DNA of 49,209 nucleotides from an uncultured Rhodocyclaceae bacterium. GTDB taxonomy: Bacteria > Pseudomonadota > Gammaproteobacteria > Burkholderiales > Rhodocyclaceae. The stretch spans positions 1 to 49,209 of the forward strand of contig URNG01000008.1 in assembly GCA_900549295.1 (NCBI GenBank), read 5' to 3'. The notes below the pieces were generated by a model that was not told the DNA's origin, searched no databases, and saw only the letters and a list, made by a program, of their open reading frames with translations. Position 1 is the first letter of the stretch, and every line of letters begins with the position of its first letter. This document shows, piece by piece, positions 8,545 through 16,959 of this stretch. Made by a program: the position numbers and the translations under genes.

Positions 8545-10515
8545 TTACGGCAAATCAGGGTTCTTTGCGGCACCGGCAGCACCCGGGGCAACCGTGCCCA
8601 GGCGGGTTTTCAGGGAGTCGGGGCGGTTGTTGAAGTAAATCGAGTAATACACGGCATTGCTCATGACTTTTTTGACGTAATCGCGCGTTTCGGAAAAAGG
8701 AATGGTTTCGGCATAAATCGCGCCTTCCAGCGCTTGCTCGGCCCGCCAGCGGCGCGCCCGGCCAGGGCCGGCGTTGTAGGCGGCGGAGGCGAGCACCGGG
8801 TGCTGGTCGAGGTCGTCCATGACCATGCGCATGTAGCTGGTGCCGAGCAGCACATTGGTGTCGGTATCGTTGACCCGCGCGTGCTGGTAGTCGCGCAGCC
8901 CGATCTTCTTCGCCACCCATTTGGCGGTGGCCGGCATCAGTTGCATCAGACCGGAAGCCCCGGCGCTGGAACGGGCATTGCCGACGAAACGGCTTTCCTG
9001 GCGCATCAGGCCGTACACCCAGGCATCGTCGAGCGCCTGCTGGCGGGCGGCAGGGCGGATCTGGTCGGCGTAGGGGGCGAGAAAGCGCAGTTGGTAATCG
9101 TGTTCTTCCTGCGTGCGTTCGGCGGTGTTGATGGCACGATCCCAGAGCCGGTTTTCTTCTGCCAGACGGGCGGTGGCCAGAAGCTGGCGATCGTTCATGC
9201 CGCGCAGCGACCAGTTCCATTCGCGCACGGCTTCGGTGCGCAGATCGAGACGGAAGAAGACCAAAGCGCGCTGCAAGCCGGGATTTTCCCGCGCCGCCTG
9301 CATTTCCGGCAGCGTGACCGGCGCGGCCTGCGGCGGGGTGGCGACCGCGCGGCCCAACTCTTCCTCGGCGAGGTTGCCGTAGAAACTGGCTTGTCCGGCG
9401 ATTCTGGCAAACAGCTTGCGCCCTTCCTCGCTGCGTCCGCCGGCTTTCTCGGCGCGCCCCAGCCAGTAGATCCATTCCGGACGTTCCGCCAGACGCGGCG
9501 ACATGGCCAGAATGGCTTGGCGCACCTTGGCCCAGGCTTGCTGGCGCAGGGCAGCGCGCACTTTCCACTGCTGGTTTTCCTCGCTCAAAGCGGCGTCGCC
9601 CGCCCGCTCGTAGTAGCCGAGGGCCTCCGGCTGATGCTTGCGCGCGGCTTGCAGGGCAATCTGGCTCCAGGCCCACTGCGCTTCGCTGGCGCCCAGTTGC
9701 GCCTGGCGTTTTTCCAGTTCGGCGGCGGCGATGCGCGGATCGTTGGCGGCAACGTAGCGCAGGGCGATGGCGGTGAGTTCGCGCCCGCCCCGGGTGGCAG
9801 CCCAGTTGGCCGGCTGGCGGGCGAGATGAAGCATGGCGTTCTTGATTGTCTGATCGAACGCCGCCAGTTCGCGGACGCGGTTTTCCGGCAGATAGTCGAG
9901 AGTGCGCCGGGCCGCCTGCGGGCGGTTGATTTCGATTTGCAGACGCGCCCGCGCCCAGATCTTGTCGACATCCATGCGTCCGCTCGCCACCAGGGCATCG
10001 AGCACGGGCTGGCAGGTTTCCGGCGGATTCGGCTCCTCCAGCCAGAGGCTTTCGGCGCGTTCCAGAGCGGCGCGCTCGCCCTGATTGAGCGCCGCCTGCT
10101 GGGCCAGACAGTTGAGCTCGGTATCCGGAGCGATCAGCCTGGCTGCCTCGCGCTGGGCGGTGCTCCAGTTGGCGTCCTTGACCAGGACGCGCAGCCAGTC
10201 GGCGCGCAGTTTTTCGGCGACGTAGCTGCCTTCGTTGGCGTCAAGAAAAGCCGGAATGCCGCGCGCGTCGTCCTTGGCGAGCAGATTGCGCAGACGGTAG
10301 TTTTCCGCGTAGGCCGCCAGCGGATGGTTGCCGATCTGTTCGATGGCCAGTTCCAGGCGTGGCAGATCGCCTTTGCGAAAGGCTTCGCGGGCAGCGTTGA
10401 AAGCGCTGTCGTCGCTGCTCTGCGCGTGGCTGGCCGCGCTCAGGAGGAAACAGGAAAGAAAGAGCAGCGGGCGTTGTGACAGAGCCTGGGGGGCGGCTAA
10501 ACTCATGTGCGTCAT
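8545..10515 (-). CDS. slt: Soluble lytic murein transglycosylase (Slt70-like)
   Basis: About 656 residues from the ATG at 10515 (another ATG is three codons on). A signal peptide of LLFLSCFLLSAASHAQS type predicts periplasmic location. A long helical superhelix region follows, and a C-terminal SLT domain has the catalytic Glu in LMRQESRF, then SSAGASGLMQLMPATA and a late YNAGPGRARRW. The family cleaves glycan strands of peptidoglycan, leaving 1,6-anhydro ends. The gene is divergent from the 5-formyl-THF cyclo-ligase gene with only about 7 nt between starts, so their promoters must overlap the coding ends. Confidence 0.93.
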   Translation of the reverse strand: MTHMSLAAPQALSQRPLLFLSCFLLSAASHAQSSDDSAFNAAREAFRKGDLPRLELAIEQIGNHPLAAYAENYRLRNLLAKDDARGIPAFLDANEGSYVAEKLRADWLRVLVKDANWSTAQREAARLIAPDTELNCLAQQAALNQGERAALERAESLWLEEPNPPETCQPVLDALVASGRMDVDKIWARARLQIEINRPQAARRTLDYLPENRVRELAAFDQTIKNAMLHLARQPANWAATRGGRELTAIALRYVAANDPRIAAAELEKRQAQLGASEAQWAWSQIALQAARKHQPEALGYYERAGDAALSEENQQWKVRAALRQQAWAKVRQAILAMSPRLAERPEWIYWLGRAEKAGGRSEEGRKLFARIAGQASFYGNLAEEELGRAVATPPQAAPVTLPEMQAARENPGLQRALVFFRLDLRTEAVREWNWSLRGMNDRQLLATARLAEENRLWDRAINTAERTQEEHDYQLRFLAPYADQIRPAARQQALDDAWVYGLMRQESRFVGNARSSAGASGLMQLMPATAKWVAKKIGLRDYQHARVNDTDTNVLLGTSYMRMVMDDLDQHPVLASAAYNAGPGRARRWRAEQALEGAIYAETIPFSETRDYVKKVMSNAVYYSIYFNNRPDSLKTRLGTVAPGAAGAAKNPDLP

Positions 10516-10522
10516 TGGTTTT

Positions 10523-11113
10523 ATGAGTGGACTACAGGTGGCGGACGAGAATAGCACGGCAGAGCGCGCGGCACGCCGGCTGGCTTTGCGGCAGGAGATG
10601 CGGCGGCGGCGGGCGGCGCTTGATGCGCCAACTTATCAGGCGCATTCGGCAGCCATCAATGCGCATCTGCGCCGCTTTCCCTGCCCGCAGATTGCTGCTT
10701 TCTGCTGGCCCATCGAGCAGGAACCGGACGTGCGGGCCGCCATCGCGTTCTGGTGTGCTGCTGGCAGCCGGGCGGTTTTGCCGGTCGTGACGGCACCGGC
10801 CACCCCGCTTGCCTTTCGCGCCTGGACGCCGGCCACGCCGCTGGCGGCGGATCGTTATGGCATTCCGACGCCGACGGCGGGGGCATGGCTGCAACCCGAT
10901 CTGATCCTGCTGCCGCTCAATGCCTTCGATGCTGCTGGCTACCGCCTGGGTTACGGCGGGGGTTTCTTTGACCGCACGCTGGCGGCGCTGCGGCCACGTC
11001 CCCTGGCGGTCGGCGTCGGCTTTGAAATCAACCGGGTGGCAGACATCGAACCGGAAGCGCACGATCAGCGGCTGGACTGGATCGTGACCGAGGAAGGGGC
11101 GTGGAAAGTCTGA
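10523..11113 (+). CDS. 5-formyltetrahydrofolate cyclo-ligase
   Basis: The 196-residue product runs from the ATG at 10523. Family signatures are the Arg-rich LALRQEMRRRRAAL N-terminus, the DLILLPLNAFDAAGYRLGYGGGFFDRTLA motif (substrate and ATP loop) and a final VGVGFEINRV strand. The enzyme converts 5-formyl-THF to 5,10-methenyl-THF using ATP. It is divergent from slt. The 91-nt gap after it separates it from the convergent patB-like gene. Confidence 0.92.
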   Translation: MSGLQVADENSTAERAARRLALRQEMRRRRAALDAPTYQAHSAAINAHLRRFPCPQIAAFCWPIEQEPDVRAAIAFWCAAGSRAVLPVVTAPATPLAFRAWTPATPLAADRYGIPTPTAGAWLQPDLILLPLNAFDAAGYRLGYGGGFFDRTLAALRPRPLAVGVGFEINRVADIEPEAHDQRLDWIVTEEGAWKV

Positions 11114-11204
11114 TTTGCCGATCCGATTGGCCGATCCGAAGTTGCATGAGTCTGGTGCTGGTGCTTGGCACGCCCCATCGGGTTGCAACGCTCATTGAAC
11201 CGGA

Positions 11205-12350
11205 TCAGCCAGCCGCCCGCACCCCTGCCGCCAGCCGGCGCAGGGCTTCTTCCAGCGTTTCCGACGGGCAGCCGAAATTCAGGCGCAGCCAGCCGGGCGC
11301 GCCGAAATCCCTGCCGTCGTTCAGGCCCAGGCCGTGCGCCTCAAAATGCCGGGCGGAGTCGGCGAGATTGAGCGATCGCACGTCCAGCCAGGCGAGGTAG
11401 GTGGCTTCGACGTGCGTCATGCGGATGCCGGGCAGCGCGGCGACGGCGTTTTCCACCCGGTCGCGGTTGCTGCGCAGCACGTCGAGCAGTTCGCGGCGCC
11501 AGCCGGCAGCGTCGCGGTAAGCCGCCGCGCAGGCTACGTAACCGAGCACATTGACGTGCGGCACGATGCCTGCCATTGCTGCGCTGAAGCGCCGGCGCAG
11601 GGCGGTATCGGGAATGATGGCGAAGGCGCAGCCCAGGCCGGGCAGATTGTAGGTTTTCGAGGGGGCCATCAGGGTGATGCTGCGCCGGGCAGCCGCCTCC
11701 GACAGGCTGGCGAAGGGAATGTGGCGGCGCGCCTCATCCAGGATCAGGCCGCAGTGGATTTCGTCGGAGCAGACGATCAGGTCGTGGCGCTCGGCAAAAT
11801 CGGCCAGCCGTTCCAGTTCCTCGCGCTGCCAGGCGCGACCGACCGGGTTGTGCGGGTGGCATAGCAGGAACAGTTCGCTTTCGGCGCGGACGCTGGCTTC
11901 CAGCGCCGCCCAATCCCATTGCCAGTGCCGCTCGGCGCAGACCAGGGCGCAGGTGTCGAGCGCCCGCCCGGAAAGCTGCGGAGCGGAGAGGAAAGGCGGA
12001 TAGATGGGGGTGGCGGTGAGCACGCGCCCGCTGACGCTGCGGCAGGCGACGTTCAGGCCAGTGACCAGACCCGGCAGCCAGACCAGCCAGTCCGCATCGA
12101 CCTCCCAGGCGTATTCGGCGCGCAGGTGATTGAGCACTGCCGCGTACACCTGCGGCGTGGCCTCGCCGTAGCCGAAGATGCCATGCGCCACCCGCGCCTG
12201 CAGCGCCTCCAGCACGGCGGGCGGCGCGGTGAAATCCATGTCGGCCACCCACAGCGGCAGCACGTCACGACCGGCGTAACGCGCCCATTTGATCGAATCG
12301 GTGCCGCGCCGCGCGGGCGGGTCGGTGAAAGCGTCCACCCCGGCGTTCAC
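11205..12350 (-). CDS. PLP-dependent C-S lyase, MalY/PatB family
   Basis: The 381-residue aminotransferase-fold protein has the PLP lysine in APSKTYNLPGLGC at about residue 232, the CHPHNPVGR motif near 165 and CSDEIHCGLIL near 195. These are hallmarks of MalY/PatB cystathionine beta-lyases, which cleave cystathionine or related thioethers to a thiol, pyruvate and ammonia. Its ATG overlaps the end of cysK by 4 nt (12347-12350), so it is translationally coupled to cysteine synthesis. That context supports a sulfur amino-acid role. Confidence 0.88.
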   Translation of the reverse strand: MNAGVDAFTDPPARRGTDSIKWARYAGRDVLPLWVADMDFTAPPAVLEALQARVAHGIFGYGEATPQVYAAVLNHLRAEYAWEVDADWLVWLPGLVTGLNVACRSVSGRVLTATPIYPPFLSAPQLSGRALDTCALVCAERHWQWDWAALEASVRAESELFLLCHPHNPVGRAWQREELERLADFAERHDLIVCSDEIHCGLILDEARRHIPFASLSEAAARRSITLMAPSKTYNLPGLGCAFAIIPDTALRRRFSAAMAGIVPHVNVLGYVACAAAYRDAAGWRRELLDVLRSNRDRVENAVAALPGIRMTHVEATYLAWLDVRSLNLADSARHFEAHGLGLNDGRDFGAPGWLRLNFGCPSETLEEALRRLAAGVRAAG

Positions 12351-13279
12351 ACCGAGAGATGTTCGTACAGCGCGGTGGACAGGTAACGCTCGCCATAGGA
12401 AGGCGTCAGCACGACGATCAGCTTGCCGGCGTTTTCCGGTCGGCGGGCGAGTTCGAGCGCGGCCCAGACGGCGGCCCCGGACGAAATGCCGACCAGCAAC
12501 CCCTCGTCGGTCGCCATGCGGCGGGCGGTGGCGAAGGCGTCATCGTTCTTGACCCGGATCACCTCGTCGTAGATGGCGGTGTTGAGGGTGGCCGGCACGA
12601 AACCCGCGCCGATGCCCTGAATCGGGTGCGGCCCCTTGGCCCCGCCGGACAGCACCGGCGAGGCATCCGGTTCGACGGCGACGATCCGCACACCCGGCTT
12701 CTTCGCCTTGAGCGCCTCGCCCACGCCGGAAATGGTGCCGCCGGTGCCGACCCCGGCGACGAAGATGTCGACCTGTCCGTCGGTGTCGCGCCAAATTTCC
12801 TCGCCGGTCGTGCTGCGGTGCACCGCCGGATTGGCCGGATTCTCGAATTGCTGCGGGATGAAATAGCGGCTGTCGGACTCGGCCAGCGCCTTGGCGCGGG
12901 CAATCGCGCCGCCCATGCCTTCGCTGCCCGGCGTCAGGATCAGGTCGGCCCCGTAGGCTTGCAGCAGCAGCTTGCGCTCGCGGCTCATGGTGTCGGGCAT
13001 GACGAAAGCCGCCTTGAGGCCGCGTGCGGCGCAGACCATGGCCAAGCCGATGCCGGTGTTGCCGGAAGTCGGCTCCAGCACGATGGTGTGCGGCCCGATC
13101 TTGCCCTGGGCTTCTGCCGCATCGAGCATGGCGACCGCGATGCGGTCCTTGACGCTGTGTCCGGGGTTGAAGAATTCCAGCTTGGCGACGACGCGCGCGC
13201 CGGTATCAGCAGCGAGGCGATTGATCTGGACGAGCGGCGTGTTGCCGATGAGATCGGTGACGTTCTGCGCGATTTTCAT
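12347..13279 (-). CDS. cysK: Cysteine synthase A
   Basis: The 310-residue O-acetylserine sulfhydrylase makes cysteine from O-acetylserine and sulfide with PLP. The PLP lysine is in GHSVKDR (about K44), the PLP-phosphate/substrate loop is TSGNTGIG at about 72, and GVGTGGTISGVGE binds the cofactor phosphate. Length and the C-terminal TPSYGERYLST fit CysK better than CysM. It is followed with a 4-nt overlap by the C-S lyase gene, so the pair form an operon reading left. Confidence 0.95.
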   Translation of the reverse strand: MKIAQNVTDLIGNTPLVQINRLAADTGARVVAKLEFFNPGHSVKDRIAVAMLDAAEAQGKIGPHTIVLEPTSGNTGIGLAMVCAARGLKAAFVMPDTMSRERKLLLQAYGADLILTPGSEGMGGAIARAKALAESDSRYFIPQQFENPANPAVHRSTTGEEIWRDTDGQVDIFVAGVGTGGTISGVGEALKAKKPGVRIVAVEPDASPVLSGGAKGPHPIQGIGAGFVPATLNTAIYDEVIRVKNDDAFATARRMATDEGLLVGISSGAAVWAALELARRPENAGKLIVVLTPSYGERYLSTALYEHLSV

Positions 13280-13334
13280 GGGAAGCTCCGAAACAAAATG
13301 GATGGGCAGATTCTAGGCGCGGCAAACCGAACAG

Positions 13335-13366
13335 AAAAGAATAAAAACCGAAACATTTATTCTTTT
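13335..13366. repeat. AT-rich 11-bp inverted repeat between ilvA and cysK
   Basis: AAAAGAATAAA at 13335-13345 is mirrored by TTTATTCTTTT at 13356-13366 with a 10-nt loop. It lies immediately after the ilvA stop (13372) and before cysK, and could act as a weak transcription terminator or processing hairpin. The stem has little GC, so a terminator role is only a guess. Confidence 0.4.
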
Positions 13367-13371
13367 TTGAG

Positions 13372-14910
13372 CTATCCAAGAAAGAGCTTGTATACCGGGT
13401 TGTTGCTCTCGTCCCAGTGTTCGTAACCCAGGGTCTTGAGGAATTGCCGGAAAGCCTGCATCTCGCCGCTGGGCACCTGCATGCCGACCAGTACCCGGCC
13501 ATAGTCGGCGCCGTGGTTGCGGTAGTGGAACAGGCTGATGTTCCAGCCGCTGCTCATTTTCTCCAGGAAATTCATCAGGGCGCCGGGGCGCTCCGGGAAG
13601 ACGAAACGATAGACCAGTTCCTGCAAATCGCCCTGCTGCGCTTGCGGCGCGTGGCCGCCGACCATGTGGCGTACGTGATTGCGCGCCAGATCGTCGTCGC
13701 TCAGATCCAGCGTGGGATAACCGTGCCTGCGCAGCGTTTCAGCGAGTTTTTCCGACTCCTTGCGCCCGCTCACCTGAATGCCGACATAGACGTGCGCCTC
13801 GTGCGCGGCGTTGTAGCGGTAGTTGAATTCGGTCAGGCTGCGCTGGCCGATGAGGGCGAGGAATTTTCTGTACGCGCCCGGTTTTTCCGGCAGGGTGACG
13901 GCAAAAACGGCTTCGCGCTGCTCGCCGAACTCGGCGCGCTCGGCGACGAAGCGCAGGCGGTCGAAATTCATGTTGGCACCGGAAGTCACCGCCACCAGGT
14001 TCCTGTCCTTCAGCTTGTGCTGGCGGGCGTATTCCTTGGCTCCGGCCACGGCCAGCGCGCCGGAAGGCTCCAGGATCGAGCGCGTGTCCTCGAACACGTC
14101 CTTGACCGCGGCGCAGATGGCGTCGGTATCGACCAGCACGATGTCATCGAGCAGTTCGCGGCACAGGCGGAAGGTTTCCTCGCCGACGTATTTGACCGCG
14201 GTGCCGTCGGCAAACAGGCCGACCTGCGGCAATTGCACGCGCTTGCCGGCGGCGATGGACTGCTTCATCGCGTCGGCGTCGAAGGTTTCCACCCCGATCA
14301 CCTTGATTTCCGGGCGCAGGCGCTTGATGTAAGCGGCCACGCCCGCCGCCAGCCCGCCGCCGCCGATGGCGCAGAACACGGCGTGCAGCGGGCCGTTGTG
14401 GCGCGAGTGCTGACGCAGGATTTCCATGGCGATGGTGCCTTGCCCGGCGATCACTTCCGGGTCGTCGAAGGGGTGCACGAAAGTGAGCTTTTCCGTTTTT
14501 TCCAGTTCGCGGGAATGGGCGTAGGCCGCGTCGTAGGAATCGCCGTACAGCACCACTTCGCCGCCGCGCTGGCGCACGGCGTCCACCTTGATCTGCGGCG
14601 TCGACACCGGCATCACAATCACCGCCCGGCAGCCCAGATAGCGCGCCGACAGCGCCACGCCCTGCGCATGGTTGCCGGCGGAAGCGCAAATCACGCCGCG
14701 CTTGAGCTTGTCCGCCGAGAGGCTGGCGATCTTGTTGTACGCGCCGCGCAGTTTGAAGGAAAACACCGGCTGCATGTCCTCGCGCTTCAACCAGATACGG
14801 TTATTGACGCGGGCAGAAAGGTTGTCCGCCAGATCGAGCGGGGTTTCCTCGGCCAGATCGTAGACCTGGGCGTTGAGAATTTTTTCGAGGTAATCGGGAG
14901 CGGCGGGCAT
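13372..14910 (-). CDS. ilvA: Biosynthetic threonine ammonia-lyase (threonine deaminase)
   Basis: The 512-residue product has an N-terminal PLP catalytic domain with the PLP lysine in FSFKLRGAYNK (about K53) and the cofactor loop GGGGLAAG-type at about 180. Two C-terminal ACT-like regulatory domains follow (about 325-500). This two-ACT layout is the biosynthetic, isoleucine-inhibited form, which turns threonine into 2-oxobutanoate, the first step to isoleucine. It stands upstream of cysK on the same strand with a 92-nt gap. Confidence 0.95.
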   Translation of the reverse strand: MPAAPDYLEKILNAQVYDLAEETPLDLADNLSARVNNRIWLKREDMQPVFSFKLRGAYNKIASLSADKLKRGVICASAGNHAQGVALSARYLGCRAVIVMPVSTPQIKVDAVRQRGGEVVLYGDSYDAAYAHSRELEKTEKLTFVHPFDDPEVIAGQGTIAMEILRQHSRHNGPLHAVFCAIGGGGLAAGVAAYIKRLRPEIKVIGVETFDADAMKQSIAAGKRVQLPQVGLFADGTAVKYVGEETFRLCRELLDDIVLVDTDAICAAVKDVFEDTRSILEPSGALAVAGAKEYARQHKLKDRNLVAVTSGANMNFDRLRFVAERAEFGEQREAVFAVTLPEKPGAYRKFLALIGQRSLTEFNYRYNAAHEAHVYVGIQVSGRKESEKLAETLRRHGYPTLDLSDDDLARNHVRHMVGGHAPQAQQGDLQELVYRFVFPERPGALMNFLEKMSSGWNISLFHYRNHGADYGRVLVGMQVPSGEMQAFRQFLKTLGYEHWDESNNPVYKLFLG

Positions 14911-15159
14911 GGCGATGAGCGCGTAAGCAAAGGACGCAATTTAACAGTTTCAGCCGCGCCCTGCCCGCTTGCGTTTCTGTGTAACGGCAAGGAATCCGAG
15001 CCGCAAGCAGGAAAATTCCCATATTCCACATAATGAAAACAACATTTTCAATCCGGCATTTATTCATGAAAAACACATGTTTACATATAACCTCAGTGAT
15101 ATTTTTCAAAGACTTGTTCTGGCTTAGGATGCGCCCACATCAAAAAGGAGGGGCTTGTG

Positions 15160-15372
15160 ATGCTCGCAGCGCAGCAAAAAAAAGGAACGGCAAGGGCAGC
15201 GCGTGTATCGGAAAAAGCGCGCCGGAAAAATTATCTGGCGGCGGTCCGTTATCTCGACGGCCGGCGGGAAATCATCGAAGTGCGTGACGCCGACGATCTC
15301 GCCGATGCGCGCCTCATGGTGCTGGAAGAACTGGGGCCGGTGCGCTGCCTGTTACTCAGCGAACGGCGCTGA
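15160..15372 (+). CDS. Small hypothetical protein (70 aa)
   Basis: The AAGGAGG ribosome binding site at about 15145 sits at good distance before overlapping GTG/ATG starts (15157/15160). The product is basic at the N-terminus (many Lys/Arg in the first 25 residues), then has a compact part with YLAAVRYLDGRREIIEVRDADDLADARLMVLEELG. I do not recognise the family. The stop codon directly abuts the convergent HybE-like gene (15372/15373). An AT-rich 150-nt leader precedes it. Confidence 0.6.
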   Translation: MLAAQQKKGTARAARVSEKARRKNYLAAVRYLDGRREIIEVRDADDLADARLMVLEELGPVRCLLLSERR

Positions 15373-15885
15373 TCAGCGCCGCCCGGCCAGCCGGCGGAAA
15401 AACCCGCGCCGATCCAGCGGAGCCTGGCTGGACGGATCGGCATCCGGAGGCGCAGCGGCAGGAATGCCGCCCGCTACGTCCGCAGGCTCAAAAATCAGTT
15501 GCAGCGCCTGCATGGCGCTCCTGAGCGCGGCTTCCTGATCCGGCAGATCGTCCAGCGGCGCGACGACCATGGCAAAAGCGTATGCCGGTAAATCGGGGCC
15601 AGCGCCCTGCTCGACGGTGAACTCCAGGTCGCCCGCCGGAAAGGCCACACGCAGCGCAGCGCCGGCTTCTTCGTCGCGCCACGCCGTGCCGCCGCCGGGC
15701 AGCAGCAGGAGATGAACGAACCAGGGCGTAACCACCGCGCCCAGCCAATCGCCCTGATGGCGGCGGAACCCGGCGATATCGACGCTGATGCCGGCGCGTC
15801 CGTGCTCGCCCTGCGCCGCCAGCTGCGCCTGAAAGCGCCGGTAATGCGCCAGCACGCGCGGGGCGGGGTTGTCGTGATACAGCAC
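15373..15885 (-). CDS. HybE-family hydrogenase-assembly-chaperone-like protein
   Basis: 170 residues from a GTG start. The central pattern (SVDIAGFRRHQGDWLGAVV, TPWFVHLLLLPGGG, FPAGDLEFTVEQ) matches the HybE/HupJ family, which binds the twin-arginine signal of hydrogenase small subunits during [NiFe]-hydrogenase assembly. The C-terminus carries an Arg-rich DRRGFFRRLAGRR tail. It begins 2 nt after the oxyR stop, so it is probably co-transcribed with oxyR. No hydrogenase genes are in this window, and the assignment rests on pattern only. Confidence 0.65.
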   Translation of the reverse strand: MLYHDNPAPRVLAHYRRFQAQLAAQGEHGRAGISVDIAGFRRHQGDWLGAVVTPWFVHLLLLPGGGTAWRDEEAGAALRVAFPAGDLEFTVEQGAGPDLPAYAFAMVVAPLDDLPDQEAALRSAMQALQLIFEPADVAGGIPAAAPPDADPSSQAPLDRRGFFRRLAGRR

Positions 15886-15887
15886 AG

Positions 15888-16793
15888 TCAGGCCAGCAAC
15901 CGATAAGCCGGCGAATCCAGGCCGCGCACGGCGGCCAGCAGCGCGTCGATGGCTTTCGGGCGGACGAAACCGGCGCGCCAGGCGAGCGCCACCCGGCGCG
16001 AAGGTTGCGGATCGGTGAACGGGATGACGCGGATCATGTCGTTATTGTAGGGATGTTGCAGCGCCCCTTCCGGCAACACCGAAACGCCCAGACCGGAAGC
16101 CACCATACAGCGGATGGTGCCGATCGAGTGGCCGAGGCGGATGTCGGTTTCCGGGCTGCTCACCTGCGGGCAGGCGCCCAGCACCTGATCGCGGAAGCAG
16201 TTGCCGGCCTTGAGCAGCAGGACTTCGTCGCCGGCCACGCTTTCGGGGGCGATGTGGCTTTGCTGTTCCCAGGGGTGGCCACGCGGCACGATGACCTGGA
16301 ACACTTCGTCGTAAAGCGCGCGGGTGAGAATGCCGGGCAAATCGAAGGGCAACGCCAGGATGGCGACGTCGATATCGTTGTCGCGCAGCATGTCGGCGAG
16401 GTTGGCCGTCATGTTTTCCTCGATCACCAGCGGCATGTTGGGAGCAACCGCTTTCAGGGAATGGATCAGTTGCGGCAGCAGATAGGGGCCGATGGTGTGG
16501 ATGACGCCCAGACGCAAGGTGCCTTCCAGTTGATCGCGCCCGCGCTGGGCGATCTGACGGATCTTTTCCGATTCATCGAGGGCGATTTGCGCCTGCGCCA
16601 CCACTTGCGCTCCGACCAGGCTCGGGCTGACGAAACCTTTGCCGCGCTCGAAAAGCTGCACGCCCAGCTCATCTTCGAGGCGGGCGATGGCGACGCTCAG
16701 GGTGGGCTGGCTGACCGAGCAACGCTCGGCGGCGCGGCTGAAATTGTTCTCTTGGGCGAGCGCCACAATGTAACGAAGTTCCGTCAAAGTCAT
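15888..16793 (-). CDS. oxyR: Hydrogen peroxide sensor regulator OxyR
   Basis: 301-residue LysR-type regulator: an N-terminal winged helix (MTLTELRYIVALAQENNFSRAAE start), then a substrate-binding-like domain. The two redox cysteines fall at residues 199 and 208 in GNCFRDQVLGAC, the same numbering and spacing as E. coli OxyR, so it very probably senses H2O2 by disulfide formation. It is divergent from ccp, and a matching OxyR operator lies between them. The ATG at 16793 was chosen because the family starts exactly there. Confidence 0.95.
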   Translation of the reverse strand: MTLTELRYIVALAQENNFSRAAERCSVSQPTLSVAIARLEDELGVQLFERGKGFVSPSLVGAQVVAQAQIALDESEKIRQIAQRGRDQLEGTLRLGVIHTIGPYLLPQLIHSLKAVAPNMPLVIEENMTANLADMLRDNDIDVAILALPFDLPGILTRALYDEVFQVIVPRGHPWEQQSHIAPESVAGDEVLLLKAGNCFRDQVLGACPQVSSPETDIRLGHSIGTIRCMVASGLGVSVLPEGALQHPYNNDMIRVIPFTDPQPSRRVALAWRAGFVRPKAIDALLAAVRGLDSPAYRLLA

Positions 16794-16828
16794 GCGTACT
16801 CCCTCTAAAGTCACGTGATTGCTGGGGT

Positions 16829-16865
16829 ATAGGGCTGGGCTATGGAGGCCATAGCCAGGGCCCAT
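16829..16865. promoter_or_regulatory. Predicted OxyR binding site
   Basis: Four tetranucleotides occur with exact OxyR spacing: ATAG (16829-16832), N7, CTAT (16840-16843), N7, ATAG (16851-16854), N7, CCAT (16862-16865). The known consensus is ATAG-N7-CTAT-N7-ATAG-N7-CTAT, so 15 of 16 key bases match. It lies 36 nt upstream of the oxyR start, suiting autorepression, and about 95 nt upstream of ccp, suiting activation. Confidence 0.85.
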
Positions 16866-16873
16866 AAAAAACA

Positions 16874-16887
16874 TTGACTTAAGTCAA
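16874..16887. promoter_or_regulatory. FNR/ANR-type palindrome upstream of ccp
   Basis: TTGACTTAAGTCAA is a perfect 14-bp palindrome resembling the FNR/ANR box TTGAT-N4-ATCAA, with the inner T/A pair changed to C/G. Cytochrome c peroxidases are commonly under FNR/ANR control in proteobacteria. It is centred about 80 nt before the ccp start, so it may activate ccp at low oxygen. A different CRP/FNR-family protein could also be the binder. Confidence 0.65.
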
Positions 16888-16959
16888 CTCTATCACGCGA
16901 TGAGCCGAGACAATGCTCGGACAATTCTGATCCACTTTCATTCAACGAGGGAGAAAACA

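Noticed and set aside
8407..10479. Long + strand open frame (690 codons) opposite slt
   Set aside because: Shadow of the lytic transglycosylase gene; the - strand has a signal peptide and catalytic motif, the + strand has none.
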